A stretch of DNA of 64,000 bases from Pseudomonadales bacterium (GCA_024234365.1 JACKOK010000002.1:569637-633636), one strand, 5' to 3'; shown: positions 33,522-42,947, numbered from the stretch's first letter. Notes: generated by a model not told the origin, from the sequence alone. A program made the numbers and translations.

Positions 33522-34445
33522 ATGTTGCGTTCTCTTTACACCCGCATTGTGACTGCCTGTTTTCTCTGCGCCGCGGCGAGCCTTGCCAGCGCCTCTGACA
33601 TCAAACTGGTTCGTTTCGGCCCGGCCGGTCAGGAAAAGCCCGGCATCGTCGATGCCCAGGGGCGCATCCACGATCTGTCCGGCCATATCGATGACATCAC
33701 CCCGCAAACACTGTCCGATGAGGGCATGGCGGCAATCGCGGCCATCCCCATGAGCCAGTTGCCGGTGGTGCAGGGCAACCCGCGTCTGGGCGTACCGCTG
33801 ACCGGCATCGGTAAAATCATGGCCATTGGTTTCAACTATGTGAATCACGCCGCCGAGATGGCGGTGGAGCTGCCCGAAGAGCCGCTGCTGTTCATGAAGG
33901 CGACTTCCTCCCTGACCGGCCCCTTCGATGACGTGATTCAGCCCCGCAATGGCAACAAGCTGGATTACGAGGCGGAGCTGGTGGTGGTGATCGGCAAGCG
34001 CGCCCAGTATATCTCCGAGGATGAGGTGTTTGATTACATCGCCGGCTACACGGTGGGGCACGATGTATCCGAGCGTGCTTTCCAACGTGAGCGCGGCGGC
34101 CAGTTCACCAAGGGCAAGAGTGCCGATACCTTCGCACCGGTAGGGCCCTATCTGCTGGGACGTGATCTGATAAAAGACCCGCAGGCCCTGGGTATCTGGT
34201 CCGAAGTGAATGGCCAGATGCGTCAGCAGGGCAACACGGCAGACATGGTGTTTGGGGTGGCGCAGATCGTCAGCCACCTGAGCCAGTTCATGACCCTCTA
34301 CCCGGGTGACATCATTTTCACCGGTACTCCGGCCGGTGTTGGCGATGGCATGACGCCCCCCGTGTATCTGAAACCTGGCGATGTGGTGAGAATCGGCATC
34401 GATGGTATGGATTTCCAGCGTCAGACCATCGTGGCGCCCCGTTAA
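33522..34445 (+). CDS. Fumarylacetoacetate-hydrolase-family protein with signal peptide
   Basis: A 307-residue protein with a Sec signal (RIVTACFLCAAASLASA|SD) before a complete FAH domain. The domain opens with IGKIMAIGFNYVNHAAEM. The acidic metal site is seen in LDYEAELVVVIGK (two Glu) and VGHDVSERAFQ (Asp). The closing motifs are GDIIFTGTPAGVGDG and LKPGDVVRIGIDGM. The family acts on 2-oxo-acid or acylpyruvate-like substrates, normally in the cytoplasm. Export to the periplasm is unusual. ATG 33522 follows AACGAGG. Confidence 0.85.
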   Translation: MLRSLYTRIVTACFLCAAASLASASDIKLVRFGPAGQEKPGIVDAQGRIHDLSGHIDDITPQTLSDEGMAAIAAIPMSQLPVVQGNPRLGVPLTGIGKIMAIGFNYVNHAAEMAVELPEEPLLFMKATSSLTGPFDDVIQPRNGNKLDYEAELVVVIGKRAQYISEDEVFDYIAGYTVGHDVSERAFQRERGGQFTKGKSADTFAPVGPYLLGRDLIKDPQALGIWSEVNGQMRQQGNTADMVFGVAQIVSHLSQFMTLYPGDIIFTGTPAGVGDGMTPPVYLKPGDVVRIGIDGMDFQRQTIVAPR

Positions 34446-34459
34446 ATACGCGTCCCCAC

Positions 34460-34493
34460 GGGTTCTGTGGCATTACAAAATGTCACAGAACCC
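34460..34493. promoter_or_regulatory. 34-base inverted repeat between FAH and TonB-receptor genes
   Basis: GGGTTCTGTG and CACAGAACCC enclose CATT-acaa-AATG, a 15-bp stem with one G-T wobble. No U tract follows on either strand, so it may be a protein-binding palindrome or a U-less terminator. It lies about 120 bases before the receptor start. Confidence 0.55.
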
Positions 34494-34615
34494 TATGCGC
34501 TGGCATTTGAAAACATTGCAAATCCGTGCATACTCCCACCCCGTTTTATTCTTGAATTGAGGCGCCACCCGATTATAAAGGCGTCCATTGAACCTGCATT
34601 TCTGGAGCCTGGCTT

Positions 34616-36778
34616 ATGAGTTTTCGTCTTCTCGGCGGGATCGCGCGTGCGTTTCCGCCCCGTACAGCATCTGCGACTTTGGCTGCGACAGCCCTGATTC
34701 TGGCAGCGACTGCGTCCGCACAGGATCAGACCGGCACGGATATTCAGTCTACCGTGACCTACCCTGCCGAATTTTTCGCGCAATATGAACCCTACTCCGT
34801 CAACGACATGCTCAACCGCATCCCCGGGATTTCCCTGGCCATGGGCGGGGGTGGGGGTGGCAACCGCCGTGGTCTTGGTGCCGGTGGTGATCAGATTCTG
34901 ATCAATGGCCGCCGTATCGCGGGTAAGGAGAACGAAGGCAACAGCCAGCTCAGCCGCATTCCGGCCAACCAGGTGCAGTACATCGAAATCATCCGGGGGA
35001 CTTCCGGGGATCTGGATGTGCGCGGCGGCGGCCAGGTCATCAATATTGTGCTACTGGAGGCCGAATCCCGCTCCAGCGTGGCCGTGGAAGTGAATACCGA
35101 CCGTTATCACGATGGTACGCTGGATCCGGGTGCTTCCGTGTCCCTGACCGGGCAGCGGGGTGCTTTCAATTATCTGGTCAGCCTGCAGTCCGAGCCGCGT
35201 TATGAATTCCGTGATGGTTTCGAAACCAGTATTTTCGCGAATGGTGCGCCGAACGATACCGTGGTGCGCCTGGAATACCGCGACCAGACCACGAATACCT
35301 TCTCCAGCAATTTCGGCTATGACATCGGCCAGGCCGATCGTGTGAATTTCAATTTCCAGATCGCCAATGCCGACCCGCCCAGCAAGGCGGACCGCCGGAT
35401 TACGGATCTGACCAGCCTGACGCCGGATGTCACGATCGAGCACGACAATATTCCCGGGCATAACGATTCCTGGGAAGTGGGCGGCGATTACGAGCATACC
35501 TTCGTCAACGGCAGCCGTTTCAAGACCCTGTTTATCGTCAACGAGCAGGATCAGGACAGTGCCCGCGATGCCTACCGCCAGAACACGGCGGGTGGTTGGG
35601 ACAAGTTCCTCTACCTGGCCAACCAGAGTGTGAACAAGGAGCGTATCGTTCGTTCCAGCTACTCCTTTGGCCTGAATGACACGCAGGATCTGGAGATTGG
35701 CGTGGAGCGCGCGCAGACCATTCTGGACTCCCAGCTTCAGCTCGGCCTGCCCAGCAGCACCAAACCGGCCCTGCCGCGTTTCGGGGGGCTGGCCAAGGTC
35801 AGTGATACCGATGCGCTGGTGGAGGAAATCCGCTACGAGAACTTCATCGTGCACAACTGGCAGATCAACAGCCGCATGAGCCTGGAAAGCACGCTGTTGT
35901 ATGAGACTTCCACCATCGAGCAGACAGGGGATGTGCACAACAAGCGTGATTTCGACTTTGTGCGCCCGAAGGTGGACTACCGTTTCGATATCACTCCGTC
36001 CCTGCAATTCCGTGCCACCATCGAGAAGGACGTGGCCCAGTTGAGCTTCGGGGATTTCACCTCCTCCGTTGCCGGTGGCGATGACGATCAAACTGCGCTG
36101 GCAGGTAACTCGGAACTGGTGCAGGAACAGTCCCTGCGCTACGAGGGCAACCTGGAATACCGCCTGCCCAATGACGGCGGCGTGCTGAGCACCAAGCTCT
36201 TCTATCACGACCTGAGCGATGTGATCGACAAGGTGGATGTGTCCACCGCGACCACCATCCAATCGGCCAACGGCAATATCGGTGATGGTGAGCGTTATGG
36301 CATCAACCTGGATGCGAGCCTGCGACTTGGCTTCCTGGGCGCTCCCGGCATCCTGGTGACCTCCGGTCTGCAATTGGAAGACTCCAGCGTCACCGACCCC
36401 TTCCTCGGCATTGACCGTCGTCTGCGTCAGGGGGGGCGTGGCAGCTTCCGCTTGGGCTATCGTCATGACCTGCCGGTACACAGCCTGAACTACGGCTTCA
36501 ATTTCAACCACAGCTTCAAGGGCAACCGCAAGGCTTTCGACGTGGACAAGATCGAGGATTACAACAGCGGCGACTTCATGACCACTTTCGTCGAAATGGT
36601 CGGTCCCATGGGCCTGACCTATCGCTTTGAGACCATGAATCTGCTGACTGGCGAGCGTTGCCGTGAACGCTCCCGTTATCTCGGGGGCACCATTGCGACC
36701 GGGTATCTGAACGAAATCGAAGATTCGTGCAGTGATACCGGCATCAAGTACGCCATCAAGATTCGCGGCACCTTCTAA
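34616..36778 (+). CDS. TonB-dependent receptor-like outer-membrane protein (paralogue 1)
   Basis: 720 residues with a signal peptide ending near ATASAQ. A plug domain (about 45-150) has YEPYSVNDMLNRIPGISLA, ILINGRRIAGKENE and QVQYIEIIRGTSGDLDVRGG. A beta-barrel follows, with GDYEHTF and INSRMSLESTLLYETS strands, ending at IRGTF with C-terminal Phe. A Gly-rich stretch (GGGGGGNRRGLGAGG) interrupts the plug. It is the same length as, and clearly paralogous to, the gene at 53844-56006. Both have two Cys near the C-terminus. No TonB box or substrate enzyme is obvious; a strong terminator follows. Confidence 0.85.
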   Translation: MSFRLLGGIARAFPPRTASATLAATALILAATASAQDQTGTDIQSTVTYPAEFFAQYEPYSVNDMLNRIPGISLAMGGGGGGNRRGLGAGGDQILINGRRIAGKENEGNSQLSRIPANQVQYIEIIRGTSGDLDVRGGGQVINIVLLEAESRSSVAVEVNTDRYHDGTLDPGASVSLTGQRGAFNYLVSLQSEPRYEFRDGFETSIFANGAPNDTVVRLEYRDQTTNTFSSNFGYDIGQADRVNFNFQIANADPPSKADRRITDLTSLTPDVTIEHDNIPGHNDSWEVGGDYEHTFVNGSRFKTLFIVNEQDQDSARDAYRQNTAGGWDKFLYLANQSVNKERIVRSSYSFGLNDTQDLEIGVERAQTILDSQLQLGLPSSTKPALPRFGGLAKVSDTDALVEEIRYENFIVHNWQINSRMSLESTLLYETSTIEQTGDVHNKRDFDFVRPKVDYRFDITPSLQFRATIEKDVAQLSFGDFTSSVAGGDDDQTALAGNSELVQEQSLRYEGNLEYRLPNDGGVLSTKLFYHDLSDVIDKVDVSTATTIQSANGNIGDGERYGINLDASLRLGFLGAPGILVTSGLQLEDSSVTDPFLGIDRRLRQGGRGSFRLGYRHDLPVHSLNYGFNFNHSFKGNRKAFDVDKIEDYNSGDFMTTFVEMVGPMGLTYRFETMNLLTGERCRERSRYLGGTIATGYLNEIEDSCSDTGIKYAIKIRGTF

Positions 36779-36837
36779 AAAGGAGAGGGGCGGAGCTTGC
36801 GCTCTTACCCTCATCGCCGCAATCTGCCACAATTCAG

Positions 36838-36873
36838 TGCCCATCGGGATGTCCCGGTGGGCATTTCTTTTTT
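36838..36873 (+). terminator. Intrinsic terminator after TonB-receptor paralogue 1
   Basis: TGCCCA-t-CGGGA / TCCCG-g-TGGGCA stem followed by TTTCTTTTTT. It also lies 12 bases before the cvfB start, so it separates the two transcripts. Confidence 0.88.
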
Positions 36874-36884
36874 CAGGACAGAAC

Positions 36885-37772
36885 ATGGCCGAACTGGGCA
36901 AAACCCAAACCCTGCGCGTTTCGCGCGAATCCCCCATCGGGGTCTTTCTGGATGCCGGACGGCTGGGCGAGGTGCTGCTGCCACGTCGTGAGGTGCCGGA
37001 AGGCTGCGAGGTGGGCAGCGAGCTGGAGGTGTTTCTTTACACCGACTCCGAGGACCGCACCATCGCCACCACGCGGCGTCCGCGTGCCCAGGCGGGGCAG
37101 TGTGCCTCTCTGCGGGTGGTGCAGGTGAACCATGCCGGGGCCTTTCTCGACTGGGGGCTGCCCAAGGACCTGCTGGTGCCCTTCGGTGAGCAGCGCGTGC
37201 CCATGCGCGAGGGCAACAGCTATGTTGTTTTCGTCTATGTGGACAAGCCCAGCGGACGCCTGGTGGCCACCTCCAAACTGGAACGCTGGTTGAGTGAGGA
37301 TGGCAGCAGTTTCAGCGCCAGCCAGCCCGTGGACCTGTTCATCAGTGCCCGCACCGACATGGGCTACAAGGCCGTGGTGAACCAGACCCATCTGGGGCTG
37401 ATCTACAAGACAGAGGTGCTGCAGCCGCTGAAGATCGGCCAGAAATTAAAGGGCTTCGTGCGTCGTGTGCGGGAAGACGGGCGCCTCGATCTGGGCTTGC
37501 AGCTGCAGGGGCAGCAGGTGCGTGACGACCTTGCTGGCAAGATTCTGGATCATCTGGAGCAAAACGGTGGGCGCTCCAGTCTGTGTGATCGCAGCAGCCC
37601 GGAAGAGATTTATGCCGCCTACAAGGTCAGCAAGGGCAATTACAAGAAGGCGCTTGGTGGCTTGATGAAACAGGGCAAGATCGAGATACACCCCGACCAT
37701 ATCACCCTGGCTGCGCCGTCCGTCTGGCGCGCAGCCCGCAAGCCTGTTCCCGGCAAAAAGGATTCCCGATGA
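36885..37772 (+). CDS. cvfB: CvfB-like S1 RNA-binding protein
   Basis: A 295-residue protein from ATG 36885 (MAELGKTQTLRVSRESPIGVFLDA) after AGGA. Repeated S1-type modules are seen (SLRVVQVNHAGAFLDWGLPKDLLVPF; VDLFISARTDMGYKAVVNQTHLGLIY; LKGFVRRVREDGRLDLGL). A winged-helix C-terminus (PEEIYAAYKVSKGNYKKALGGLMKQGKIE) follows. This is the CvfB/YitL architecture. Family members bind RNA and affect virulence gene expression in staphylococci; the role here is unknown. Its stop overlaps the next gene (ATGA). Confidence 0.87.
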   Translation: MAELGKTQTLRVSRESPIGVFLDAGRLGEVLLPRREVPEGCEVGSELEVFLYTDSEDRTIATTRRPRAQAGQCASLRVVQVNHAGAFLDWGLPKDLLVPFGEQRVPMREGNSYVVFVYVDKPSGRLVATSKLERWLSEDGSSFSASQPVDLFISARTDMGYKAVVNQTHLGLIYKTEVLQPLKIGQKLKGFVRRVREDGRLDLGLQLQGQQVRDDLAGKILDHLEQNGGRSSLCDRSSPEEIYAAYKVSKGNYKKALGGLMKQGKIEIHPDHITLAAPSVWRAARKPVPGKKDSR

Positions 37773-38329
37773 GTGAGAAAGCCACGCTTCCCCTGGATTT
37801 TGATGAATGCTGCAATCAGATGCTGGAGTTCGGTTACGAGGTGTCGCCCTCGGAGCTGCACGGCCTGCTGTCCGGTGTGGCCTGTACCGGGCTGAAGATC
37901 CGCCCGGACAGCATCATTACGCTGGTGCTCAAACATGTAAACGCCGATACCTGTTCCGAGCGCAATCGCCACACCATCCTGACCATGCACGAACTGATCG
38001 AGCGGGAGATGTTCAGTGCCGATTCGCGCTACACGCTGTTTCTGCCGGATGATGAGACGGACCTGACCCAGCGCTTGCGCTCGCTGGCGGCCTGGTGCCA
38101 GGGCTATCTGGTCGGTTTTGGCACCGCCAGCGCGCAGTCGAAGATTGATCGCTTCAGCCCGGAGACGGAAGAGGCCTTGAAGGATATCGTCAATATTGCG
38201 AACCTTTCCGACGAGTCCGCCGAAGACGATAGCGATGAGGCGGCCTATGCCGAACTGGTGGAATACCTGAAGGTGGCGGTGCTGCTCATGAGCAGCGAGA
38301 TACTGGCCGCCGTGCGCAAGGACGGCTGA
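37769..38329 (+). CDS. ygfB: UPF0149 (YgfB/YecA) family protein
   Basis: A 186-residue protein. The family signature is at the N-terminus: FDECCNQMLEFGYEVSPSELHGLLSGVACTG. It continues with LAAWCQGYLVGFG and the acidic SPETEEALKDIVNIANLSDES. YgfB-type proteins are found with pepP/ubiH in other gammaproteobacteria; here it is instead coupled to cvfB by a 4-base overlap. Function poorly known. Confidence 0.85.
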   Translation: MSEKATLPLDFDECCNQMLEFGYEVSPSELHGLLSGVACTGLKIRPDSIITLVLKHVNADTCSERNRHTILTMHELIEREMFSADSRYTLFLPDDETDLTQRLRSLAAWCQGYLVGFGTASAQSKIDRFSPETEEALKDIVNIANLSDESAEDDSDEAAYAELVEYLKVAVLLMSSEILAAVRKDG

Positions 38330-38370
38330 CGCAGGATTCGACAACAGCAGCACACGAGGAGACCCCGCGC

Positions 38371-39915
38371 ATGTCCCGATCGATCATGACACGTTCCTCC
38401 TACTGGCTACGCAGGCCTGGCCTGTTGTTGGCGCTGAGCCTTGCCTTGTCGGTGCAGGCACAAACGCCTGTCGAAGTGACCGAAGCCAGCATCCGGGAAC
38501 TGCAACTGGCGATGACGGCGAAACGCCTGAATGCGGTGCAACTGGTGGATGCCTATCTGGCCCGCATTGCCGCCTATGACGATGCGGGGCCTGCCCTGAA
38601 TGCCCTGATTGCGCTCAATCCCAACGCCCGTGCTGAAGCCGCCGCGCTGGATGCGGAGCGTCTCGGTACCGGGCCGCGCAGCCCCCTGCACGGGATTCCC
38701 GTGATTCTCAAGGACAACTACAGCACCGCCGACATGCCCACTACCGGAGGGTCGCAGTCGCTGGCAGGTTTTGTGCCCAATGCCGATGCCACCTTGGTCA
38801 GGCGTCTGCGGGAGGCCGGTGCCATCATTCTGGGCAAGGCCAATCTGCACGAGTTTGCCTACGGCATTACCACGGTCAGCTCCCAGGGCGGGCAGACCCG
38901 CAACCCCTACGACCCGAGCCGCATTCCCGGGGGTTCCAGCGGCGGAACCGCCGCCGCCATCGCCGCGAGCTTTGCCGCCGTGGGCATGGGTTCGGATACC
39001 TGCGGTTCCATCCGCATTCCCGCCGCCTATAACGATCTGGTCGGGCTGCGCCCCAGCAAGGGCTTCAGCAGCATCTACGGCATCATGCCCCTGGCCGCTA
39101 CCCAGGATGTGGCAGGCCCGCTGGCGCGCAGTTTCGAGGACCTGGCGACGGTACTGGATATTGTCTCTGGCTACGATGCGAACGATGTCGCGACCCTGCC
39201 CATGCAGGCGCGCCCGCGCACACAGTTCCGCGTTGGGCTGGGGCGGGAGTCGCTTGCCGGGCTGCGTATCGGGCGCCTGCTCAATTATGTCGAAAACGCG
39301 GATGCGCCGGTGCGTGATGCCCTGGAACAGGCATTTGCGCAACTGGCGTCACGGGGCGCGCTGATCGTGGACGTGCGCATTCCTGGCATGAGCGAGCTGC
39401 TCAGTGCCTCGGGGGTGATCGGGCAGGAGTTCGAGGTGGACCTCGATGCCTACCTGGCACAGTTCGGCGCCAACACCACGCTGGAGGCGATTGTGGCGAG
39501 TGGCCAATACGATCCGGCGGTGGCCACGGTACTCACGCGCAGCGCAGCGGGGCAGCAGGACCCGGCGGTATACCGAGCGGCACTGGCGCAGCGGGGGCAA
39601 TTGAAGGCGGCAATCGACAACGCCATGCGTGAGGCCGGTGTGGATGTGCTGGCCTATCCGCCCATTGCGGCCTTGCCGGTACCCATCGGCGAGAACCAGC
39701 CGGGCAATAACTGCAGCCTGAGTGCGAATTCCGGGTTGCCGGCCCTCTCGCTGCCCGTCGGCTTTACGGCGGATGGTCTGCCGCTCGCCATGGAGCTGCT
39801 GGGCGAGGCGTTTTCCGATGAACAACTGCTGGCCCGGGGCTACGCCATCGAGCAGGTGTTTGCTGCCCGTCGTGCCCCCGCCACTACTCCACCCCTCGTC
39901 GATGCCGGGAGCTGA
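38371..39915 (+). CDS. Exported amidase (amidase signature family)
   Basis: A 514-residue amidase with a signal peptide (GLLLALSLALSVQA|QT). The Ser-cisSer-Lys triad is complete: Lys114 in GIPVILKDNYS, cis-Ser189 in IPGGSSGGT and nucleophile Ser213 in GSDTCGSIRIPA. It hydrolyses a carboxamide in the periplasm; the substrate is not predictable. AGGAGA precedes ATG 38371. speB starts 3 bases after its stop, suggesting an amidase-speB-speA transcript, so a nitrogen or amine scavenging role is possible. Confidence 0.87.
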   Translation: MSRSIMTRSSYWLRRPGLLLALSLALSVQAQTPVEVTEASIRELQLAMTAKRLNAVQLVDAYLARIAAYDDAGPALNALIALNPNARAEAAALDAERLGTGPRSPLHGIPVILKDNYSTADMPTTGGSQSLAGFVPNADATLVRRLREAGAIILGKANLHEFAYGITTVSSQGGQTRNPYDPSRIPGGSSGGTAAAIAASFAAVGMGSDTCGSIRIPAAYNDLVGLRPSKGFSSIYGIMPLAATQDVAGPLARSFEDLATVLDIVSGYDANDVATLPMQARPRTQFRVGLGRESLAGLRIGRLLNYVENADAPVRDALEQAFAQLASRGALIVDVRIPGMSELLSASGVIGQEFEVDLDAYLAQFGANTTLEAIVASGQYDPAVATVLTRSAAGQQDPAVYRAALAQRGQLKAAIDNAMREAGVDVLAYPPIAALPVPIGENQPGNNCSLSANSGLPALSLPVGFTADGLPLAMELLGEAFSDEQLLARGYAIEQVFAARRAPATTPPLVDAGS

Positions 39916-39918
39916 ATC

Positions 39919-40854
39919 ATGACGGATTGGGATAATGCCTTCACCGGCCGGCCGAGGTCCGGCATGGCCTCGGGCTCACACAGTTTTGGTGGCGCGGGAA
40001 GTTTTTTTCGTACGCCGTATTCGCGTGATCTGACTGGCGTGGACGTGGCGGTCAGCGGCGTGCCGCTGGATATCGCCACCACCAATCGCTCCGGCGCACG
40101 GCTCGGGCCGCGGGCCATCCGCAATGCCTCGCTGTCGCTGGCCTGGGAGCGCCCCTGGCCGTGGGCGCGTGATCCGCTGGAGCAGATGGCGGTGGTGGAC
40201 TACGGCGACTGTGAGGGCGGGCTACTCAGTGTGCAGCACATCGAGGAACATGTGGCGCGTATTCTGTCCGCCGGGGCGGCTTCGTTGCTGCTGGGGGGGG
40301 ATCACTTCATTTCCTACCCCAGCCTGCGTGCTCATGCCAAGAAGCACGGCCCACTCAGTCTTATCCACTTTGACGCCCATACCGATACCTGGCCCTCCTC
40401 TGGCGAGGGCATCAATCATGGCACCATGTTCTACAAGGCGGCGAAAGAGGGCATTGTGCTGCCGGAGAGCTCTGTCCAGGTGGGCATTCGCACCACCAAT
40501 GACGATACCCTGGGCTATGACATTATTTCCGCTGCCGATGTGCACCGCCGTGGCACTGCCGATGTGGTGCGGCAGATACGCGAACGCGTGGGGGACAGGC
40601 CGGTCTATCTCACGTTTGACATCGACTGCCTTGACCCTGCTTATGCGCCGGGGACGGGCACTCCCGTTCCCGGCGGGCTGAGTTCCTTTCAGGCGCTGGA
40701 TATTCTGCGTGCCCTGGTGGGAATCCAACTGGTGGGCATGGATGTGGTAGAAGTGGCGCCCGCCTACGATCATGCCGAAATCACCGCCCTGGCGGCGGCC
40801 CAGATTGCCATCGAATTGCTGTGTTTATATGAGGAGTGCCGACGCCTGCGTTGA
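39919..40854 (+). CDS. speB: Agmatinase/ureohydrolase
   Basis: A 311-residue arginase-superfamily enzyme. The Mn ligands are all present: LLLGGDHFISYP, LIHFDAHTDTW and TFDIDCLDPAYAPGTGTPVPGG. The HTDTW and GGLSSFQ contexts match agmatinase, which converts agmatine to putrescine and urea. Immediately followed (32 bases) by speA, which makes agmatine, so the two form a putrescine pathway. It closely follows the exported amidase. Confidence 0.9.
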   Translation: MTDWDNAFTGRPRSGMASGSHSFGGAGSFFRTPYSRDLTGVDVAVSGVPLDIATTNRSGARLGPRAIRNASLSLAWERPWPWARDPLEQMAVVDYGDCEGGLLSVQHIEEHVARILSAGAASLLLGGDHFISYPSLRAHAKKHGPLSLIHFDAHTDTWPSSGEGINHGTMFYKAAKEGIVLPESSVQVGIRTTNDDTLGYDIISAADVHRRGTADVVRQIRERVGDRPVYLTFDIDCLDPAYAPGTGTPVPGGLSSFQALDILRALVGIQLVGMDVVEVAPAYDHAEITALAAAQIAIELLCLYEECRRLR

Positions 40855-40886
40855 GCGCGGGTGAGCGGCCGTGAAGGGAGAGCACT

Positions 40887-42866
40887 GTGAGCGAGACAAA
40901 CGCGAAGAAAGCGGCCTGGACGAGTGCCGATGCCGAGGAACTGTATGCCATCAAGACCTGGAGTGCCGGTTTCTTCGGCGTGAACGGCAAGGGGCATATG
41001 GCGGTATACCCCAAGCCAGACAGTGAGCTGGAGATAGACATCCCCGAGGTCATCGAGGCCGCGGTGGCCGAGGGTTGTACCTTTCCGTTGATTCTGCGTT
41101 TTCAGGACATCATCAGCGCGCGTGTCCGCCGTTTGAACCTGACCTTTCAGGAAGCCATTGCCGAGGCCGGGTATACCGGCGTGTACCGCAGCATCTATCC
41201 CATCAAGGTGAACCAGCTGCACGAGGTGGTGGCCGAGGTGATGGAGGCTGGCAAACCCTTCAATCTCGGGTTGGAGTGCGGTTCCCGCGCCGAGCTGATG
41301 GCGGCGCTGGCGTTGATCGGGGATGACACGCTGCTGCTGTGCAATGGCGTCAAGGATCACTCCATGTTGAGCCTCATGCTCAATGCGCAGCAACTGGGCC
41401 AGCAGGTGCTGCCCGTTATCGAGAAATACACGGAGTTTGAACAGCTCATGGTGCTGGCCGACCAGCGCGGGCTCGGGGCCGATCAGGCGCCGCGCCTGGG
41501 GGTGCGGGTCAAACTCTCCACTCGCGGGTCGGGACGCTGGTTCGAGTCCGGCGGTTCCAGTTCCAAATTCGGCCTGACGGTGCCGGAGCTGGTGCAATTG
41601 GTCAGTGTGCTGGAGGAGCGGGGCATTGCCGATCGCCTGGAGCTGCTGCATTTTCATCTGGGTAGCCAGATTGCCGACACCCAGGTGCTGCGTTCGGCGG
41701 TCAAGGAAATCGCCCAGTTCTATGCCGACCTGCACGAACGTGGCATCCGCGTGCAGTATCTCGATGTGGGCGGTGGGCTCGGTGTCAATTATGGCGGCAG
41801 CTATGGCGGCGAGTACGAGGATGTGGACTCCTCGATCAATTACGGGCTGACCGAATACGCCAATGTCATCGTGTTTGCCGTGCAGGAAATCTGCGCGCAA
41901 CGCTCGGTGCCGGAGCCCACGCTGTTGTCCGAGAGTGGGCGTGCGCTCACGGCGCATCACTCGATGTTGGTGATGCCTGTGCTGGGTGTGCATCGACCGG
42001 ATACCCCGCCCATGCGGGAGCTACCCCAAAGCGGCGATGTTCCCGTGGTGGTGCGGCGCATGCAGATTGCCTATGCCGAGGCGGGCAAGGTCAGCACGCG
42101 GGGAGCGCTGACGGAGGTGATTCACGATGCCATGGATGCGCACCAGGAGGCCGAACAACTGGCCCGTCTGGGATACCTCAATGTGGAATATCTCGCGCAT
42201 ACCGAGAGCCTGTACTGGAGCACGGCGCGGGAGGTATTGCGCAAGTTCCGGGAGCTGGAGATCGACCCCGTGCCGGTAGAGCAGAGCGATCTGGAAACCC
42301 AGCTGACGGATCTCTATCTCACCGATTTTTCCGTGTTCCAATCCATACTTGACCACTGGGCCATCGGCCAGGTGTTTCCGGTGTTGCCGCTGGACCGCCT
42401 CGATGAGGAGCCCCGCCGTCGCGGTCAGGTGGTGGACCTGACCTGCGATTCGGACGGCAAGATTGACCAGTATGTGTCGTCCCTCAGCAACAAGAGCTGG
42501 TTGCCCCTGCACGATTTTCGCCCCGGCGAGCCTTATTATCTGGGCGTGTTCCTGGTGGGGGCGTATCAGGAAATCCTTGGGGATTCCCACAATCTGCTGG
42601 GCCGTGTCGGCGAGGCGCACATCTATGCCAGTGAAGACGAGCCGGGCAATTTCTGGATTGAGGAAATCATCAAGCCCATCAGCATCAAGGACATGCTCTC
42701 GACCGTGCAGTATTTCCCGAGCGACCTCGACCGCCGCATGACCGAGCTGATCCGTCGCAAGATCGAGGCCGGCGTGGTCAAACCGGCCGAAGGCATGCGC
42801 ATCCTGAATAATTATAACAAGCGCCTGGAAGATACCACTTATTGTGATCCCGAGGCGGTACGGTAG
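40887..42866 (+). CDS. speA: Biosynthetic arginine decarboxylase
   Basis: A 659-residue PLP enzyme of the SpeA type, converting arginine to agmatine. GTG 40887 follows GGGAGAG. The PLP lysine is K107 in YRSIYPIKVNQ. Other motifs are LGLECGSRAELMAAL, LLHFHLGSQI, YLDVGGGLGVNYGGS and SESGRALTAHHSMLV. The length matches the E. coli enzyme (about 630-660). It lies downstream of speB in the same direction. Confidence 0.95.
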   Translation: MSETNAKKAAWTSADAEELYAIKTWSAGFFGVNGKGHMAVYPKPDSELEIDIPEVIEAAVAEGCTFPLILRFQDIISARVRRLNLTFQEAIAEAGYTGVYRSIYPIKVNQLHEVVAEVMEAGKPFNLGLECGSRAELMAALALIGDDTLLLCNGVKDHSMLSLMLNAQQLGQQVLPVIEKYTEFEQLMVLADQRGLGADQAPRLGVRVKLSTRGSGRWFESGGSSSKFGLTVPELVQLVSVLEERGIADRLELLHFHLGSQIADTQVLRSAVKEIAQFYADLHERGIRVQYLDVGGGLGVNYGGSYGGEYEDVDSSINYGLTEYANVIVFAVQEICAQRSVPEPTLLSESGRALTAHHSMLVMPVLGVHRPDTPPMRELPQSGDVPVVVRRMQIAYAEAGKVSTRGALTEVIHDAMDAHQEAEQLARLGYLNVEYLAHTESLYWSTAREVLRKFRELEIDPVPVEQSDLETQLTDLYLTDFSVFQSILDHWAIGQVFPVLPLDRLDEEPRRRGQVVDLTCDSDGKIDQYVSSLSNKSWLPLHDFRPGEPYYLGVFLVGAYQEILGDSHNLLGRVGEAHIYASEDEPGNFWIEEIIKPISIKDMLSTVQYFPSDLDRRMTELIRRKIEAGVVKPAEGMRILNNYNKRLEDTTYCDPEAVR

Positions 42867-42886
42867 GTGGCGGAGGCATAAAGGCC

Positions 42887-42915
42887 TTGACAACATACCT
42901 ATCGGTATGAACAAT
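42887..42915 (+). promoter_or_regulatory. tetR promoter with embedded operator
   Basis: TTGACA (42887-42892) and AACAAT (42910-42915) with a 17-base spacer form a sigma-70 promoter. The spacer contains the palindrome CATACC-TATC-GGTATG (42894-42909), identical in half-sites to the one at 43720-43735. Autorepression is inferred. Confidence 0.82.
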
Positions 42916-42947
42916 CTTCCCAAACGTGCATGCATGAGAAATTTTTG

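Noticed and set aside
35051..36937. A 628-codon open frame opposite TonB-receptor paralogue 1
   Set aside because: Antisense shadow; it crosses the terminator at 36838 and shows no recognisable domain.
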